A DNA stretch of 64,000 nt from Chitinophaga agrisoli (GCF_008386695.1 NZ_VUOC01000001.1:656347-720346), one strand, 5' to 3'; shown: positions 44,886 through 55,133, counted from the stretch's first letter. Made by a program: numbers and translations. The notes: generated from the letters alone by a model not told the origin.

Positions 44886-45842
44886 CTAGAAATCTATATT
44901 TGCTGTCCGCTGCCAATTAGTATCAAGCGGCATTTGCGGAACTCCGGTGCTCTGGTTAGGAACAGTTATATTAACGTTCGTCAGCACATTCCGGTAGAAA
45001 GTAACATTCTTCTGACCAACTACGACGATGCTGCCGTCTGGCTTCTCCCATTTTACAGTAAGATTAACTGGTTTAGTAGAATCACGCCATTGCAGTTCAT
45101 TAGCTGTATAAATAAACTGTTTCGAGAGATCATATGTGGTAGGGAACGCCTTTGCGGGCATTACATCTGCAAAATCTACAAGCAAACGGCCACTATTGAA
45201 ATTGGAAGTATTATAGCGGATCCCGAATGATACTCTTCTCATGGAAAGGGTGATCTGTGCCGGAGTCTGTGCAGAAGCAAAACTGATCCTTCCTACATAA
45301 GAGTCGGCTTCTGAGTTAGTGGTTGTCAGATCACTCACACTAGTGCCATCTTCAGTAAACATGTTATATCTGTATAGCGAGTCAATGTTGTAATAAAGAC
45401 TGCCTGTAAGGGTATCCATTCTATTCTCAGCTATATTTCCCAGCCATGGATAAACGATCTTATCATCATAAGCATTATAGCAATAGAATCCCGGACCTGT
45501 TGCCTTTCGTATAGCAAGCGCTTCTACGATAATGTTTCCGCTATTAGGAATTTTCAGCATTACGCTGTCCGGACGATTGTAAAATCCATAATAAACAGCT
45601 ACGTCGTTCTTTTTCACGGTAATAGCATATACGGTACTATCTGCGAATGTTCTGGCGGCAACTGAGTTATTATCTGTTTTTCTTCCCAGGGGAGATTGGG
45701 ATGTAGTAATGTCTCCACTAAAGGTCAGCATTACGTTCTTGAAGCCTGCATCTGCAGCTTCCGGACTAACATCCTTATTGCTTTTTTGACAGGAAACACC
45801 AATGCATAGCGCACTGGCCAGGATCAAATAGTTAAATTTCAT
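44886..45842 (-). CDS. Hypothetical lipoprotein, fimbrillin-like layout
   Basis: A 318-residue lipoprotein with lipobox GVSC (Cys near residue 18) in MKFNYLILASALCIGVSCQK. The rest is beta-rich (VYAITVKKNDVAVYYGFY, ITLSMRRVSFGIRYN, PVNLTVKWEKPDGSIVV), resembling fimbrillin-type surface proteins, but no family is certain. Its base composition looks lower in GC than adjacent genes. It is a single gene with its own terminator. Confidence 0.65.
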   Translation of the reverse strand: MKFNYLILASALCIGVSCQKSNKDVSPEAADAGFKNVMLTFSGDITTSQSPLGRKTDNNSVAARTFADSTVYAITVKKNDVAVYYGFYNRPDSVMLKIPNSGNIIVEALAIRKATGPGFYCYNAYDDKIVYPWLGNIAENRMDTLTGSLYYNIDSLYRYNMFTEDGTSVSDLTTTNSEADSYVGRISFASAQTPAQITLSMRRVSFGIRYNTSNFNSGRLLVDFADVMPAKAFPTTYDLSKQFIYTANELQWRDSTKPVNLTVKWEKPDGSIVVVGQKNVTFYRNVLTNVNITVPNQSTGVPQMPLDTNWQRTANIDF

Positions 45843-45933
45843 AGGTAATAGCGTTTATGTTAACAAATAAATTATAATCATCCGGGTTATTTTTCCCGGT
45901 CAGGGAAGGGATACTGATATTTTATGAACATAA

Positions 45934-45963
45934 AAAAAGCAACCAATTAACGGTTGCTTTTTA
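45934..45963 (-). terminator. Terminator of the tRNA gene
   Basis: Stem AAAAGCAACC / GGTTGCTTTT with a 7-base loop, directly after the tRNA 3' end on the minus strand and followed there by a U-run. Confidence 0.8.
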
Positions 45964-45968
45964 TCTCG

Positions 45969-46042
45969 TGGTCCCACCAGGGCATGATCCTGGGACCCCC
46001 TGATTATGAGTCAGGTGCTCTAACCAACTGAGCTATAGGACC
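45969..46042 (-). tRNA. tRNA with CAT anticodon (Met elongator or Ile2)
   Basis: A 74-base cloverleaf: acceptor GGTCCTA / TGGGACC, D-arm GCTC-GAGC, anticodon arm CCTGA-CTCATAA-TCAGG and T-arm CCAGG-ATCATGC-CCTGG, discriminator A. No CCA is encoded. The anticodon CAT can be elongator methionine or isoleucine (lysidine-modified). The T-loop ATCATGC departs from the usual TTCRA consensus. Location on the minus strand is supported by a terminator just downstream. Confidence 0.9.
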
Positions 46043-46126
46043 CGTCCTTTACCGGACAAATTTCTTGAAAAACCTGATTTCAACTAACTCTCAATCAGAC
46101 TAAATTATATATAGACTTCTCTGGGT

Positions 46127-46144
46127 GTCCCTTTTTCAAGGGAC
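46127..46144 (-). terminator. Hairpin downstream of the cytochrome/FG-GAP gene
   Basis: Seven-bp stem GTCCCTT / AAGGGAC with a 4-base loop, 39 bases after the stop codon of the gene at 46183. No U-run follows on the minus strand, so termination may be weak. An AT-rich stretch beyond it (about 46098-46113) may hold the tRNA promoter. Confidence 0.45.
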
Positions 46145-46182
46145 GGCAAAGCTAAAAATTTTATTCATTTGCTCCAACTTTT

Positions 46183-47787
46183 TCAGTCTTTTTTTATTGG
46201 CGCCCGTTTATTGTTCTCCAATAAGATAAATGAAGGCGCTCTTTCCCAGTTTGTACCGAGGCCGGGGAAATTGACCGGGCCGTGGGACAGGTTGCCCAAT
46301 ACCACATCCAGATCCCCGTCTCCGTCTATATCTCCCGCATCCATACAGATCCAGTGGCCCTGGCGGCTGGCGGGCAATGTGTATGTAATATAATTAAAGC
46401 CGCCCTGGTTCTCGAAATACAGCAGGGCCTCTTCCGGCTGGTTGCCATAGTCGGCAAAAAAGGAAATGGTCATCAGGTCCAGGTCTCCGTCCATATCAAA
46501 GTCCCGGGCAATCGCTTTATAACATCCATTTACCGGGTAAAAATATTGGAGGGCAAAGCGTTTGTTCCCTTTATTCAGGTAGATGTATACGCCGTGGTAC
46601 GCTTTCAACACCTTGGAGAGGTCTGCGTTATCGCCGCAGGTATAGAGGATGTCTTCCTGCCCATCGTGATCCAGATCCTGCAGGGTGAAGCTGCTGGAAC
46701 CGTATGAGGGCGGGAACTGTAGTATGCGCTGTGGTTCAAACCGGCCGTTGCCGGTATTATGCAGGTACCAAATACTTTCATCACCCTGGGCAAACAGTGC
46801 CCATATATCCGGCAGGCCATCATGATCCTCATCCCTAATACAAGCCTTTATAGCACCAGGAAAAGGCAACAGGATATGCGTGCTGTCGCCCTCGAGCCAG
46901 GCCAGATACCCCTGGTTGTACCCAAAACCGCAAACCAGCAGGTCTGTACGGCCGTCTTTGTTAAAATCTGCAGGAAGGGTTTGTACAGGGCGGGGCAGGC
47001 GGTCTTTAAGCGGAGCGGGTAACAGTTGCATGCTATCCTGCCCGGGCAACAGGCCCTGTATACTGCCCCGGCGGGCGTCTGATGGGAACAGGGTACCTAT
47101 ACAGGTAATATATCCCATACTGGCGGCGGTTTTACCGGGCAGCACCACATCTGATACCATGCTGGCGGTATGCAGCTGCTGCAATGGCTGCAGCTGGTCA
47201 TTATATATATGCAGGAGACTGTCATGCCCATCGGCCACCCATAGTTGACGCCGCAGGGTGTCTATGCCCACATAGGTGGTCAGCGGTGGAATGGTCCATT
47301 GCCAGGCGGGCTCTTTTATGCTAAACAGGTGTGGCCACTGGCGGCTAACCGGTTGGGGCCTGTCCTGCGGTAAGGGCTGCCAGGGTGCTACGGTGGTGTA
47401 ATATTCCACGAGCTTATCCCAATCGTCTGGTTGTATGATATTAGCGGTAGTGCCGGGGGTATCTGATAATACAGCCGCCGGGTAATAGCTGCCGTGAAAG
47501 GTGTTGATGCCCAGCCGGGCGCCCATGGCGGGCAGTACATCCTTTTCCCAGGTGGTCTTATCCAACAGGGAGGGACTGGGGAATGCATGGCAGGAACTGC
47601 AGTACTGGCGCGCCAACTGGCTACCTCTTTTTACCCGCCGGATGCTGGCTCCGGTTTCGCCGCAGGCTGTTATTACGAGCAGCAGTAACAGGTACCGGTA
47701 GTGTATAAACGAAAGATAAGAGGATCCCTTGCTTCCTGCAGGGTGTTTATTTTCCGGTGGAAATTGCTGGTGCGGCATTGCTTGCAT
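46183..47787 (-). CDS. Lipoprotein with cytochrome c motif and FG-GAP/VCBS repeats
   Basis: A roughly 534-residue exported protein. A hydrophobic stretch and lipobox VITAC give a lipidated Cys near residue 42. It is followed by a heme c attachment motif CSSCH (residues about 62-66), then FG-GAP/VCBS repeats with calcium-binding DXDXDG loops (DEDHDGLPDI, DLDHDGQEDI, DFDMDGDLDL, DIDGDGDLDV). Such proteins resemble CRTAC1-like surface proteins. Start is uncertain: ATG codons at 47787 and 47778 both leave a long N-region. It is divergent from the HAD gene. Confidence 0.8.
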   Translation of the reverse strand: MQAMPHQQFPPENKHPAGSKGSSYLSFIHYRYLLLLLVITACGETGASIRRVKRGSQLARQYCSSCHAFPSPSLLDKTTWEKDVLPAMGARLGINTFHGSYYPAAVLSDTPGTTANIIQPDDWDKLVEYYTTVAPWQPLPQDRPQPVSRQWPHLFSIKEPAWQWTIPPLTTYVGIDTLRRQLWVADGHDSLLHIYNDQLQPLQQLHTASMVSDVVLPGKTAASMGYITCIGTLFPSDARRGSIQGLLPGQDSMQLLPAPLKDRLPRPVQTLPADFNKDGRTDLLVCGFGYNQGYLAWLEGDSTHILLPFPGAIKACIRDEDHDGLPDIWALFAQGDESIWYLHNTGNGRFEPQRILQFPPSYGSSSFTLQDLDHDGQEDILYTCGDNADLSKVLKAYHGVYIYLNKGNKRFALQYFYPVNGCYKAIARDFDMDGDLDLMTISFFADYGNQPEEALLYFENQGGFNYITYTLPASRQGHWICMDAGDIDGDGDLDVVLGNLSHGPVNFPGLGTNWERAPSFILLENNKRAPIKKD

Positions 47788-47891
47788 ACTGGCTATTGAT
47801 CCTGGGTTATTGCATAAATGTTCCATAACGTGTACCGGTACATTTCTAAAATACAGCTTTAATTTGCAGCTTTGCAAATATTTTGACCGGC

Positions 47892-48521
47892 ATGCAAGGG
47901 ATAAAGCACATAATTTTCGACCTGGGAGGCGTGATCCTCAATATTGATTACCAGCTTACTTATAAGGCTTTTGGGGAGCTGGGGGTAAAGGATTTTACCA
48001 GCTTATACAGCCAGTTCCAGGGCTCGCGGCTGTTTGACGACCTGGAAACCGGCCGGGTAGCGCCGGATGTCTTCCTGGAAGCTATGCATGAACATGTGCC
48101 GGCCGCTGTAACGGACGAGCAGATCATTGCCGCCTGGAATGCCATGCTGCTGGATTTTCCCCTGCAACGCCTCCAGCTGCTGCAGCAATTACAACTACAT
48201 TATAATACGTACCTGCTAAGCAATACCAACGCCATACACCTGGATAAATTCAATGCCATTCTGCAGGAAAGCAGGGGCATCCCTTCTTTGGCGGCCTTTT
48301 TTAATAAGGTATACTATTCCCACCTGATAGGTTACCGGAAACCGGAAAAAGAAGCTTACCAGCTGATATTAGACGAAAACGGGCTGGACGCGGCGGAGAC
48401 ATTATTTATTGATGATACCCTGCCTAATATTGAGGGCGCCAAGGCGGTGGGATTACAAACCATTCATTTACAGGCGCCTAAGACTATTTCGGAGATATTT
48501 AAGGCGGCTACCAGCCGCTAA
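47892..48521 (+). CDS. HAD superfamily hydrolase (subfamily IA)
   Basis: A 209-residue phosphatase-like protein. Motif I is IIFDLGGVIL (nucleophile Asp at residue 10; the second catalytic Asp is replaced by Gly, as in YihX-like members), motif II is LLSNTNAIH, motif III Lys in GYRKPEKEAY and motif IV LFIDDTLPN. Substrate cannot be assigned. The ATG at 47892 was chosen over a TTG nine bases upstream. Confidence 0.88.
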   Translation: MQGIKHIIFDLGGVILNIDYQLTYKAFGELGVKDFTSLYSQFQGSRLFDDLETGRVAPDVFLEAMHEHVPAAVTDEQIIAAWNAMLLDFPLQRLQLLQQLQLHYNTYLLSNTNAIHLDKFNAILQESRGIPSLAAFFNKVYYSHLIGYRKPEKEAYQLILDENGLDAAETLFIDDTLPNIEGAKAVGLQTIHLQAPKTISEIFKAATSR

Positions 48522-48609
48522 TACAGATCTGGGGAAATCCGGACCTCCGCGGTTTTCCGTGGCAGGAGATATAAGATATGCGTAATGGAGACTTTACGGC
48601 GCCGGGAGA

Positions 48610-48852
48610 CTATTTCACTTCTTCAAAGTCAATATAATCACCTTTGTCAACCGGGCGTTGACGGGCGGCCTGTTGCTGCTCTTCCTGGCGGGTTTGTTGT
48701 TGTTGCTGCTGTTGTTGCTGGCGCAGGCGGTCCTGTATATCGCTCATCTGGCGCCTTACCTGTTTTGTAGACTGGTAAACAGGCACAATGAAATCAAATA
48801 CCAATTTATAGAATAGCCATAACAGGAATATGGCAAAGAGCATCTTAATCAT
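48610..48852 (-). CDS. DUF4834 family small membrane protein
   Basis: An 80-residue protein with one N-terminal membrane helix (FAIFLLWLFYKLVFDFIV), a polyglutamine run of about nine residues near 46-54 and the C-terminal motif GDYIDFEEVK that defines DUF4834. Function unknown. On the minus strand it follows the TM2/DUF2752 pair after 69 bases and could be co-transcribed. Confidence 0.85.
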   Translation of the reverse strand: MIKMLFAIFLLWLFYKLVFDFIVPVYQSTKQVRRQMSDIQDRLRQQQQQQQQQTRQEEQQQAARQRPVDKGDYIDFEEVK

Positions 48853-48921
48853 ACAACAAAGGTAGCAGAATATCCGCTACCTGTGCCGGTGAATGACGAT
48901 TCTTTAAGCTTTCTTTAACGT

Positions 48922-49275
48922 TCAGTTCAGCCCCAGCAGCGCCGCGGCCTCTACGGCCTCCTTCTTATTCTGCTCCCAGGTGAGCTTGCGGTAATTAATG
49001 GCGTCTACAATGGTACCTATCCAACAAAGTCCCAGGGTAAGGATATACAGGATGCCCATGCCTATCTGGTTCAGCAGAAAGCGGTGTATGCCTGCGGGGC
49101 CTATAAGGCCTATGAGACAGCAGATCAATATGGTCTGAGGATCTTTGCGGCGGCCCTGGTATACCACCAGGAATTTACTTTTTTGCTCAGCGGTGTAGTT
49201 TCTGGTCAGTTCCTGCAGCCAGATCAGCTCTTCCTGTTGAATACCAGGCAGGATTGCAAAAGATTGTTCATTCAT
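48922..49275 (-). CDS. TM2 domain-containing protein
   Basis: A 117-residue protein with a soluble N-terminal half and a TM2 domain (two helices: ILICCLIGLIGPAGIHRF and GILYILTLGLCWIGTIVDAI). TM2 proteins are of unknown function. Its start overlaps the stop of the DUF2752 gene by four bases, a pairing common in Bacteroidota. Confidence 0.9.
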   Translation of the reverse strand: MNEQSFAILPGIQQEELIWLQELTRNYTAEQKSKFLVVYQGRRKDPQTILICCLIGLIGPAGIHRFLLNQIGMGILYILTLGLCWIGTIVDAINYRKLTWEQNKKEAVEAAALLGLN

Positions 49276-49604
49276 ATGGGATTGTTTTTAAGGTAACTCG
49301 AATTCCGGAAGGCCTGTCTGGCCAGGTCAAATGTGCGGTACAGCAGTACTATCAATGCAAAAGCGCCCATTGGATGGCTGTTCCAGGACGCCCTCCAGTT
49401 GCCATGCAGGAGGTAATGAATGGCATGTCCCAGTCCGCAGCCCGGGCACCAGGGTACTCCCAGCCATTTTAGCGGACAAAGGCTGGGGCCGCTGCCATGC
49501 GGGTTCATGAAATACAGCGCGGTGAGGGCAAGGGGCCACACCAGCAGTTCTATATGAAGGTTTTTTATGGAGGTGATCAGGCGCATATCAGGGTAACTCA
49601 CCAA
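49272..49604 (-). CDS. DUF2752 membrane protein
   Basis: A 110-residue protein with hydrophobic helices and the DUF2752 motif PWCPGCGLGHAIHYLLHGNW, containing a CxxC pair. Function unknown. It is translationally coupled to the downstream TM2 gene by an ATGA overlap. Confidence 0.88.
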   Translation of the reverse strand: MVSYPDMRLITSIKNLHIELLVWPLALTALYFMNPHGSGPSLCPLKWLGVPWCPGCGLGHAIHYLLHGNWRASWNSHPMGAFALIVLLYRTFDLARQAFRNSSYLKNNPI

Positions 49605-49684
49605 TGTATTATAATATTTTGCAATCCGTATCCCCCGGGCGTTTTGCCCGCTCCAAATATTTACTACAAGTTAAAGAAATAGTT

Positions 49685-49712
49685 TTTGGATCAAAATAAA
49701 ATCCTAATTTTG
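49685..49712 (+). promoter_or_regulatory. Promoter of the rimP-nusA-infB operon
   Basis: TTTG at 49685-49688 and TAATTTTG (consensus TAnnTTTG) at 49705-49712, 64 bases upstream of the rimP ATG. Spacing is slightly short (16 bases). Confidence 0.5.
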
Positions 49713-49775
49713 CAAAGGTAAAAGATTCAAAAGAAGGGGACGGAAACGGTCCCCTTCTCGTTTTTTCAGTTAGGT

Positions 49776-50258
49776 ATGGTAAACGAACAAGTGATCGCCT
49801 CTATCCGGCAACTTACAGAAGCGCTGCTCGCCCTGGATCCGGATTACTTCCTGGTAGAAGTTAAAATCAAGCCCACTAATAATGTAAAAATTTTTGTGGA
49901 CGGGGACAAGGGTGTGCCGGTAGCAAAGTTGGTGCAATTGAACCGCGCCCTATATGCTCAATTAGAAGCGGACGGCATATTCCCTGATAACGATTTTTCG
50001 CTGGAAATCTCTTCACCAGGCCTGGATGAGCCGTTGAAGATGCACCGGCAATATCTGAAGAATATTGGCCGTAAGGTGGAAGTAACCTTACTGGACGGCT
50101 CTGTAAAGGAGGGCGACCTGGTTGTGGTGAGTGAAGATTTTATCACCCTGGAAGAGGCTCCGGCCAAGAAGAAGGGTAAACCAGCACCGGATCAGAAAAA
50201 ACAACTGGATATACATTTTACTGAAATTAAGCACACCGTGGTGTGCATCGTGTTTTAA
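49776..50258 (+). CDS. rimP: Ribosome maturation factor RimP
   Basis: A 160-residue protein needed for 30S subunit maturation. Family segments are YFLVEVKIKPTNNVKIFVDGDKGV (residues about 22-45), NRALYAQLE and the signature FSLEISSPGLDEPLK. It is first in the conserved rimP-nusA-infB order, 24 bases before nusA. Confidence 0.95.
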   Translation: MVNEQVIASIRQLTEALLALDPDYFLVEVKIKPTNNVKIFVDGDKGVPVAKLVQLNRALYAQLEADGIFPDNDFSLEISSPGLDEPLKMHRQYLKNIGRKVEVTLLDGSVKEGDLVVVSEDFITLEEAPAKKKGKPAPDQKKQLDIHFTEIKHTVVCIVF

Positions 50259-50282
50259 AACATAATTATAATTACCAAAACA

Positions 50283-51530
50283 ATGGCTAGTATTAACCTG
50301 ATTGAGTCATTCACGGAGTTTAAGGAGGCGGAAAATATTGACCGCCCAACGTTGATGAAGGTATTGGAAGACGTTTTCAAAACGCTCCTCCGGAAGAAGT
50401 ATGGCTCTGATGAGAACTTTGATGTAATTGTAAATACAGAAAAAGGTGACCTGGAAATATTACGCCGCCGCACCATTGTGCAGGACGGAGAAGTGGAAGA
50501 TGACAACGCGCAAATAGCTTATTCCGAAGCCATACGTATAGAACCTGACTACCAGGTAGGGGAAGACCTCTACGAGGAAGTGGAGATCCAGGATTTTGGC
50601 CGCAGGGCTATCCTGGCCGCCAAGCAGACACTTTCTGCCCGTATCGGCGACCTGAAGAAGAATATCCTGGTAAAAAAGTACGCAGACCGCGTAGGCGAGA
50701 TCGTAACCGGGGAGGTGTACCAGGTATGGAAAAAAGAAGTTTTATTATTGGATGATGAAGGGAATGAATTAATATTGCCTAAATCTGAACAAATACCGAC
50801 TGACTATTTCAAAAAAGGCGAAAACGTAAGGGCAGTTGTAAAAAAAGTGGAGCTGAAAAACAATGCTCCGCTCATCATTCTTTCCCGTACACATCCTTCC
50901 TTCCTTGCTAAATTGCTGGAAATTGAGGTGCCGGAGATCTTTGACGGACTGATTGTGATCAGGAGGATCGTTCGCGAACCGGGCGAAAGGGCCAAGGTAG
51001 CGGTAGAATCCTATGACGACCGTATAGATCCCGTAGGCGCCTGCGTTGGTATGAAGGGTAGCCGTATCCACGGTATCGTAAGGGAGTTACGGAATGAGAA
51101 TATTGACATCATTAACTACACTGCCAACGTTCAGCTGCTTATCCAGCGTGCTTTAACACCCGCCAAGATCAGCCGCCAGGAGGTGGATAATGACAATAAA
51201 TACGCTGCAGTTTACCTGAAACCAGACCAGGTATCCCTGGCCATCGGCAAAAAAGGGGTAAACATAAAATTGGCCTGTGAATTGACGGGATACGAAATTG
51301 ATGTATTCCGTGACGAGGAACAGGAACAAACCGAATTTGACGTGGATCTGGAAGAATTCTCCGATGAGATCGAAGAATGGGTGATCGATGAACTAAAGCG
51401 TATTGGTTGTGACACAGCACGCAGCGTGCTGGATCTGACCTCTGAAGAGCTGGTGCGGCGTTCTGACCTGGAAGAAGAAACTGTAAAAGAGGTAAGAAGA
51501 ATATTACAGGAAGAGTTTGATAAGGAATAG
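50283..51530 (+). CDS. nusA: Transcription termination/antitermination factor NusA
   Basis: A 415-residue RNA polymerase-binding protein that controls pausing, termination and antitermination. It has the N-terminal RNAP-binding domain (residues 1-130), S1 domain (about 135-200, VGEIVTGEVYQVWKKEVLL), KH1 with the motif REPGERAKVAV, and KH2 (YLKPDQVSLAIGKKGVNIKLA). An acidic C-terminal segment follows with one helix-hairpin repeat. Typical length for Bacteroidota, which lack the long AR domains of E. coli NusA. Confidence 0.97.
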   Translation: MASINLIESFTEFKEAENIDRPTLMKVLEDVFKTLLRKKYGSDENFDVIVNTEKGDLEILRRRTIVQDGEVEDDNAQIAYSEAIRIEPDYQVGEDLYEEVEIQDFGRRAILAAKQTLSARIGDLKKNILVKKYADRVGEIVTGEVYQVWKKEVLLLDDEGNELILPKSEQIPTDYFKKGENVRAVVKKVELKNNAPLIILSRTHPSFLAKLLEIEVPEIFDGLIVIRRIVREPGERAKVAVESYDDRIDPVGACVGMKGSRIHGIVRELRNENIDIINYTANVQLLIQRALTPAKISRQEVDNDNKYAAVYLKPDQVSLAIGKKGVNIKLACELTGYEIDVFRDEEQEQTEFDVDLEEFSDEIEEWVIDELKRIGCDTARSVLDLTSEELVRRSDLEEETVKEVRRILQEEFDKE

Positions 51531-51659
51531 CGCGCCCCGTCCGGAAACCTTCCCAGGATCAGGGTTCGCTTGGAATGGATATCTTTGAGTTATTATTAAA
51601 TGTAAAAATGGAGTCCCGTTAGCCAACGGGAAAAAGGGGAGGCCCGAGATAAATCACAT

Positions 51660-54600
51660 ATGCCCGAAGTAACAAACAACACACCACGATTGCTGGCTGC
51701 TGCCAAAGAATTCAATATTGGTAAGGAAACGTTGATCGATTTCCTTGCCAATAAAGGCTATTCAACGGACGGCTTTGGATCACCCAATGCCCGTCTGACG
51801 GCTGAGATGTATGCAGCCCTGCAGTCAGAATTCCAGCAGGACAAGGCTAACAAGCGCAAAAGCGACCAGATAGCCCTGCCTAAAGGAAGCGTGTTAGATG
51901 CAATGAAGAAAAAGGAGAAGGAAGCAGCAGAAGCGGCAGCGGCGAGTAAGAAGAAAGAAGCGAAAGAGGAGCCCGCTCCGGCCATAGAGACTCCCACTCC
52001 ACCACCCCAGGCTGAAAAACCTAAACAGGAACCAGCACCGGAACCTAAGCCAGTTGTAGTGGCGCAGCAACCGGTAGCTCCTCCCACACCGCCTCCCGTG
52101 GTAACGCCGCAGGAAACTGCACCGCCACCCGCGGCAGAAGTAACAAAAACAGAAACACCCCGCTTAAACGGACCTAAAGTTGTGGCTACCATTGATCTGA
52201 ATGCGCTGCAGGGCAAAAAGCCCGCCGCCAGGAAGGAGGAGCCTGTGGAAGAAAAAGCCCCGCCTAAAGCTCAAGAACCTGTTGCAAAACCGGAAACCAC
52301 AGTACCGGAAGCAAAAGAGGTGAAAGAAATAAAAGAGGTGAAGGAAGAAAAGCCTGCACCCGTAGCTGAAAAGCCGGAAGAAAAGGCGCCCCCCAGGGAG
52401 GAACCACCAGTAGTAGTGGAAACACCCAAGGCGCCTGAAAAACCCGTGGTAGTTCAGCAGCAACGGCCACCTACGCCTCCCCCTGCTAAGGAAGAGCAAC
52501 CACAGGAAAAGCCTGCTCCGAAAGAGACGGCGCCTGTAAAAGCGCCTGAGCCAGTGGCAGCGAAAAAAGAGGAGCCGGCAGCTCCCCAGCAGCAACAACA
52601 ACAGCGCCCGCAACCGCAACCACAGCAGCCGCCGGTACAAGCAGAAAAACCGGCCGCACAAGCGCCGGACGCGGAACCGTCTCAGGAAGATAATGACAAC
52701 AGCAACGCTGTTATTGAGAATATCCAGGCAGAGAAACTGACCGGTCCTAAAGTGATCGGCAAGATCAACCTGCCCGTTCAACAAGACCGGCGCGATAATA
52801 AAGGGAACTTTAACCGGAACAATAACAACAACAATGATGAAAAGCGCAAACGCAAGCGCATCATCGTTGAAAAGAAACCGGAGCCCATCCAGCCTAAAGA
52901 ATTCTCCAAGGACGATAAACGGGAAGGCGCTCCTGCGCCCGCCAACCGTACCGGTGATAATAATAACAACCGGTTCGGTAACCGCCAGGGCGATAACCGT
53001 CAACATGGTGGAAACCGTGACGGCAACCGTGGACCTGGTCAGGGACAGGGAGGCAGCCGCCCCCACCAGCCGCACCCAGGCGCCAGCAGACCGCATGCCG
53101 CGCCTAACCGTGGACCTGGACAAGGTGGTAACCGCGGACCTGGACAAGGCGGAGGAAACCGTGGCCCCGGCAATCGCGATAATAACCGTCAGGGCTTTAA
53201 CCGCGACCGCGACAAACGTCCGGAAGACAAAGAAATTGACAAAAACGAGATACAGAACAAGATCAAGGAAACCATGGCCAAACTGGGCGGTGGTGGCCGT
53301 GGCAAGAACATAAAAGCCAAGCAGCGCCGCGACAAACGGCATGAACTGGCCGAACAGATGGCTAACCAGAATGCAGAAAACAACAAACTGCAGGTAACGG
53401 AGTTCATTTCCGTGAGCGAACTGGCCAACCTGATGGATGTAAGCTTTGCCGAAGTGATCTCCAAATGTATGAGCCTGGGTATCATGGTATCCATCAACCA
53501 ACGCCTGGATGCGGAGGTGATAGAGCTGGTAGCCGGCGAGTTTGGTTATGAAGTTGAATTTATAGGTATAGACGATGTAGATACAGAGGAGGAGGAAGAA
53601 GAAGTAGACGCAGAAGAGGATCTGCAACCCAGAGCGCCTATTGTGACCATCATGGGTCACGTAGACCATGGTAAGACCTCTTTGCTGGATTATATCCGCA
53701 GCGCTAACGTAGTAGCCGGTGAGGCAGGGGGTATTACCCAGCACATAGGCGCCTACCAGGTAACTACCGCCACCGGTAAAAAGATCACTTTCCTGGATAC
53801 GCCTGGTCACGAAGCCTTTACGGCAATGCGTGCCCGTGGCGCCAAGGCCGCAGATATTGCGGTGATCGTAGTAGCAGCAGATGACGCCATCATGCCGCAG
53901 ACACGTGAAGCCATCTCCCACTCACAGGCAGCAGGCCTGCCTATGGTGTTCGCTATCAACAAGATAGATAAAGAAGGCGCTAACCCGGAAAAGATCAAGG
54001 AACAGCTGGCCGGTATGAACCTGCTGGTAGAGGACTGGGGTGGTAAATACCAAAGCCAGGAAATATCTGCCAAAAACGGTTTAAACATAGATGTACTGCT
54101 GGAAAAGATACTGCTGGAAGCAGAACTGCTGGAACTGAAGGCTAACCCAGGCCGCGAAGCCTCCGGCAGCATCATAGAAGCATCACTGGATAAAGGCCGT
54201 GGTTATGTAGCCTCTGTACTGGTACAGAACGGCACCCTGCGCCAGGGCGATACCATCGTGAGCGGCGCTTACTACGGTAAGATCAAGGCCATGTTCAATG
54301 AACGCGGTCAGCGTATTGACGAAGCCGGACCTTCCAGCCCTGTACAGTTACTGGGTCTGAACGGCGCTCCGCAGGCTGGTGAGAAGTTCAAGATGTATGA
54401 AGATGAAGCAGACGCCAAGGATGTGGCTAACCGCCGCGCCCAGATCGTCCGCGAGCAGGGTATCCGTACCAAGAAGCACATTACGCTGGATGAAATTGGC
54501 CGCCGTTTGGCACTGGGCAACTTTAAACAGCTCAATATCATCATCAAGGGTGACTTTGACGGTTCTGTAGAAGCGTTGAGCGACTCCCTGCAGAAGCTGT

Positions 54601-55133
54601 CTACTGAGGAAATAGCCATCAGCGTGGTACACAAGGCGGTGGGTCAGATCACAGAATCTGACGTATTGCTGGCTACCGCATCAGATGCTATCATCGTAGG
54701 CTTCCAGGTACGCCCGTCTTCCCAGGCAGCTAAGCTGGCAGAGAAAGAAAATATCGAAATACGCGCCTACTCCATCATCTACGACGCGATCGAGGAACTG
54801 AAGAGCGCCATGGAAGGCATGCTGGAACCGAAGATCGAGAAGAGAGTGGTGGCCAACGTGGAAGTACGCGAAACTTACCGTTTCGACAAGGTAACCGTAG
54901 CCGGTTGTTTTGTACTGGATGGTAAGCTGGCCCGTAACACCCGTGTGAACCTGGTGCGTGACGGTATCGTGATCTACACCGGTGAGCTGGGCTCCCTGAA
55001 ACGTTATAAGGATGATGTGAAGGAAGTGGTATCCAATATGGAGTGCGGCCTTAGTATCAGGAACTATAGCGATCTGAAGGTAGGCGATATTGTAGAAGGA
55101 TTTGAAGAGGTAGAAGTAAAACGTACGTTATAA
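51660..55133 (+). CDS. infB: Translation initiation factor IF-2
   Basis: A 1157-residue GTPase that places initiator tRNA on the 30S subunit. A helical N-terminal IF2-N-like motif (residues 1-40) is followed by about 550 residues of proline/glutamate/lysine-rich sequence and then asparagine/glycine/arginine-rich repeats (GNRGPGQGG-type). The G domain begins with GHVDHGKTS near residue 666, DTPGHEAF and NKID; domains III-IV follow. The C-terminus [16 protein letters not shown] is complete. It ends with a strong terminator. Confidence 0.98.
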   Translation: MPEVTNNTPRLLAAAKEFNIGKETLIDFLANKGYSTDGFGSPNARLTAEMYAALQSEFQQDKANKRKSDQIALPKGSVLDAMKKKEKEAAEAAAASKKKEAKEEPAPAIETPTPPPQAEKPKQEPAPEPKPVVVAQQPVAPPTPPPVVTPQETAPPPAAEVTKTETPRLNGPKVVATIDLNALQGKKPAARKEEPVEEKAPPKAQEPVAKPETTVPEAKEVKEIKEVKEEKPAPVAEKPEEKAPPREEPPVVVETPKAPEKPVVVQQQRPPTPPPAKEEQPQEKPAPKETAPVKAPEPVAAKKEEPAAPQQQQQQRPQPQPQQPPVQAEKPAAQAPDAEPSQEDNDNSNAVIENIQAEKLTGPKVIGKINLPVQQDRRDNKGNFNRNNNNNNDEKRKRKRIIVEKKPEPIQPKEFSKDDKREGAPAPANRTGDNNNNRFGNRQGDNRQHGGNRDGNRGPGQGQGGSRPHQPHPGASRPHAAPNRGPGQGGNRGPGQGGGNRGPGNRDNNRQGFNRDRDKRPEDKEIDKNEIQNKIKETMAKLGGGGRGKNIKAKQRRDKRHELAEQMANQNAENNKLQVTEFISVSELANLMDVSFAEVISKCMSLGIMVSINQRLDAEVIELVAGEFGYEVEFIGIDDVDTEEEEEEVDAEEDLQPRAPIVTIMGHVDHGKTSLLDYIRSANVVAGEAGGITQHIGAYQVTTATGKKITFLDTPGHEAFTAMRARGAKAADIAVIVVAADDAIMPQTREAISHSQAAGLPMVFAINKIDKEGANPEKIKEQLAGMNLLVEDWGGKYQSQEISAKNGLNIDVLLEKILLEAELLELKANPGREASGSIIEASLDKGRGYVASVLVQNGTLRQGDTIVSGAYYGKIKAMFNERGQRIDEAGPSSPVQLLGLNGAPQAGEKFKMYEDEADAKDVANRRAQIVREQGIRTKKHITLDEIGRRLALGNFKQLNIIIKGDFDGSVEALSDSLQKLSTEEIAISVVHKAVGQITESDVLLATASDAIIVGFQVRPSSQAAKLAEKENIEIRAYSIIYDAIEELKSAMEGMLEPKIEKRVVANVEVRETYRFDKVTVAGCFVLDGKLARNTRVNLVRDGIVIYTGELGSLKRYKDDVKEVVSNMECGLSIRNYSDLKVGDIVEGFEEVEVKRTL

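Noticed and set aside
45900-46180. Integration site at the tRNA 3' end
   Set aside because: No integrase gene and no direct repeat of the tRNA 3' end was seen nearby.
52164-53921. 585-codon open frame on the minus strand opposite infB
   Set aside because: It mirrors the low-complexity and G-domain coding sequence of infB, has runs of Leu/Phe/Arg typical of antisense frames, and no recognisable domain.
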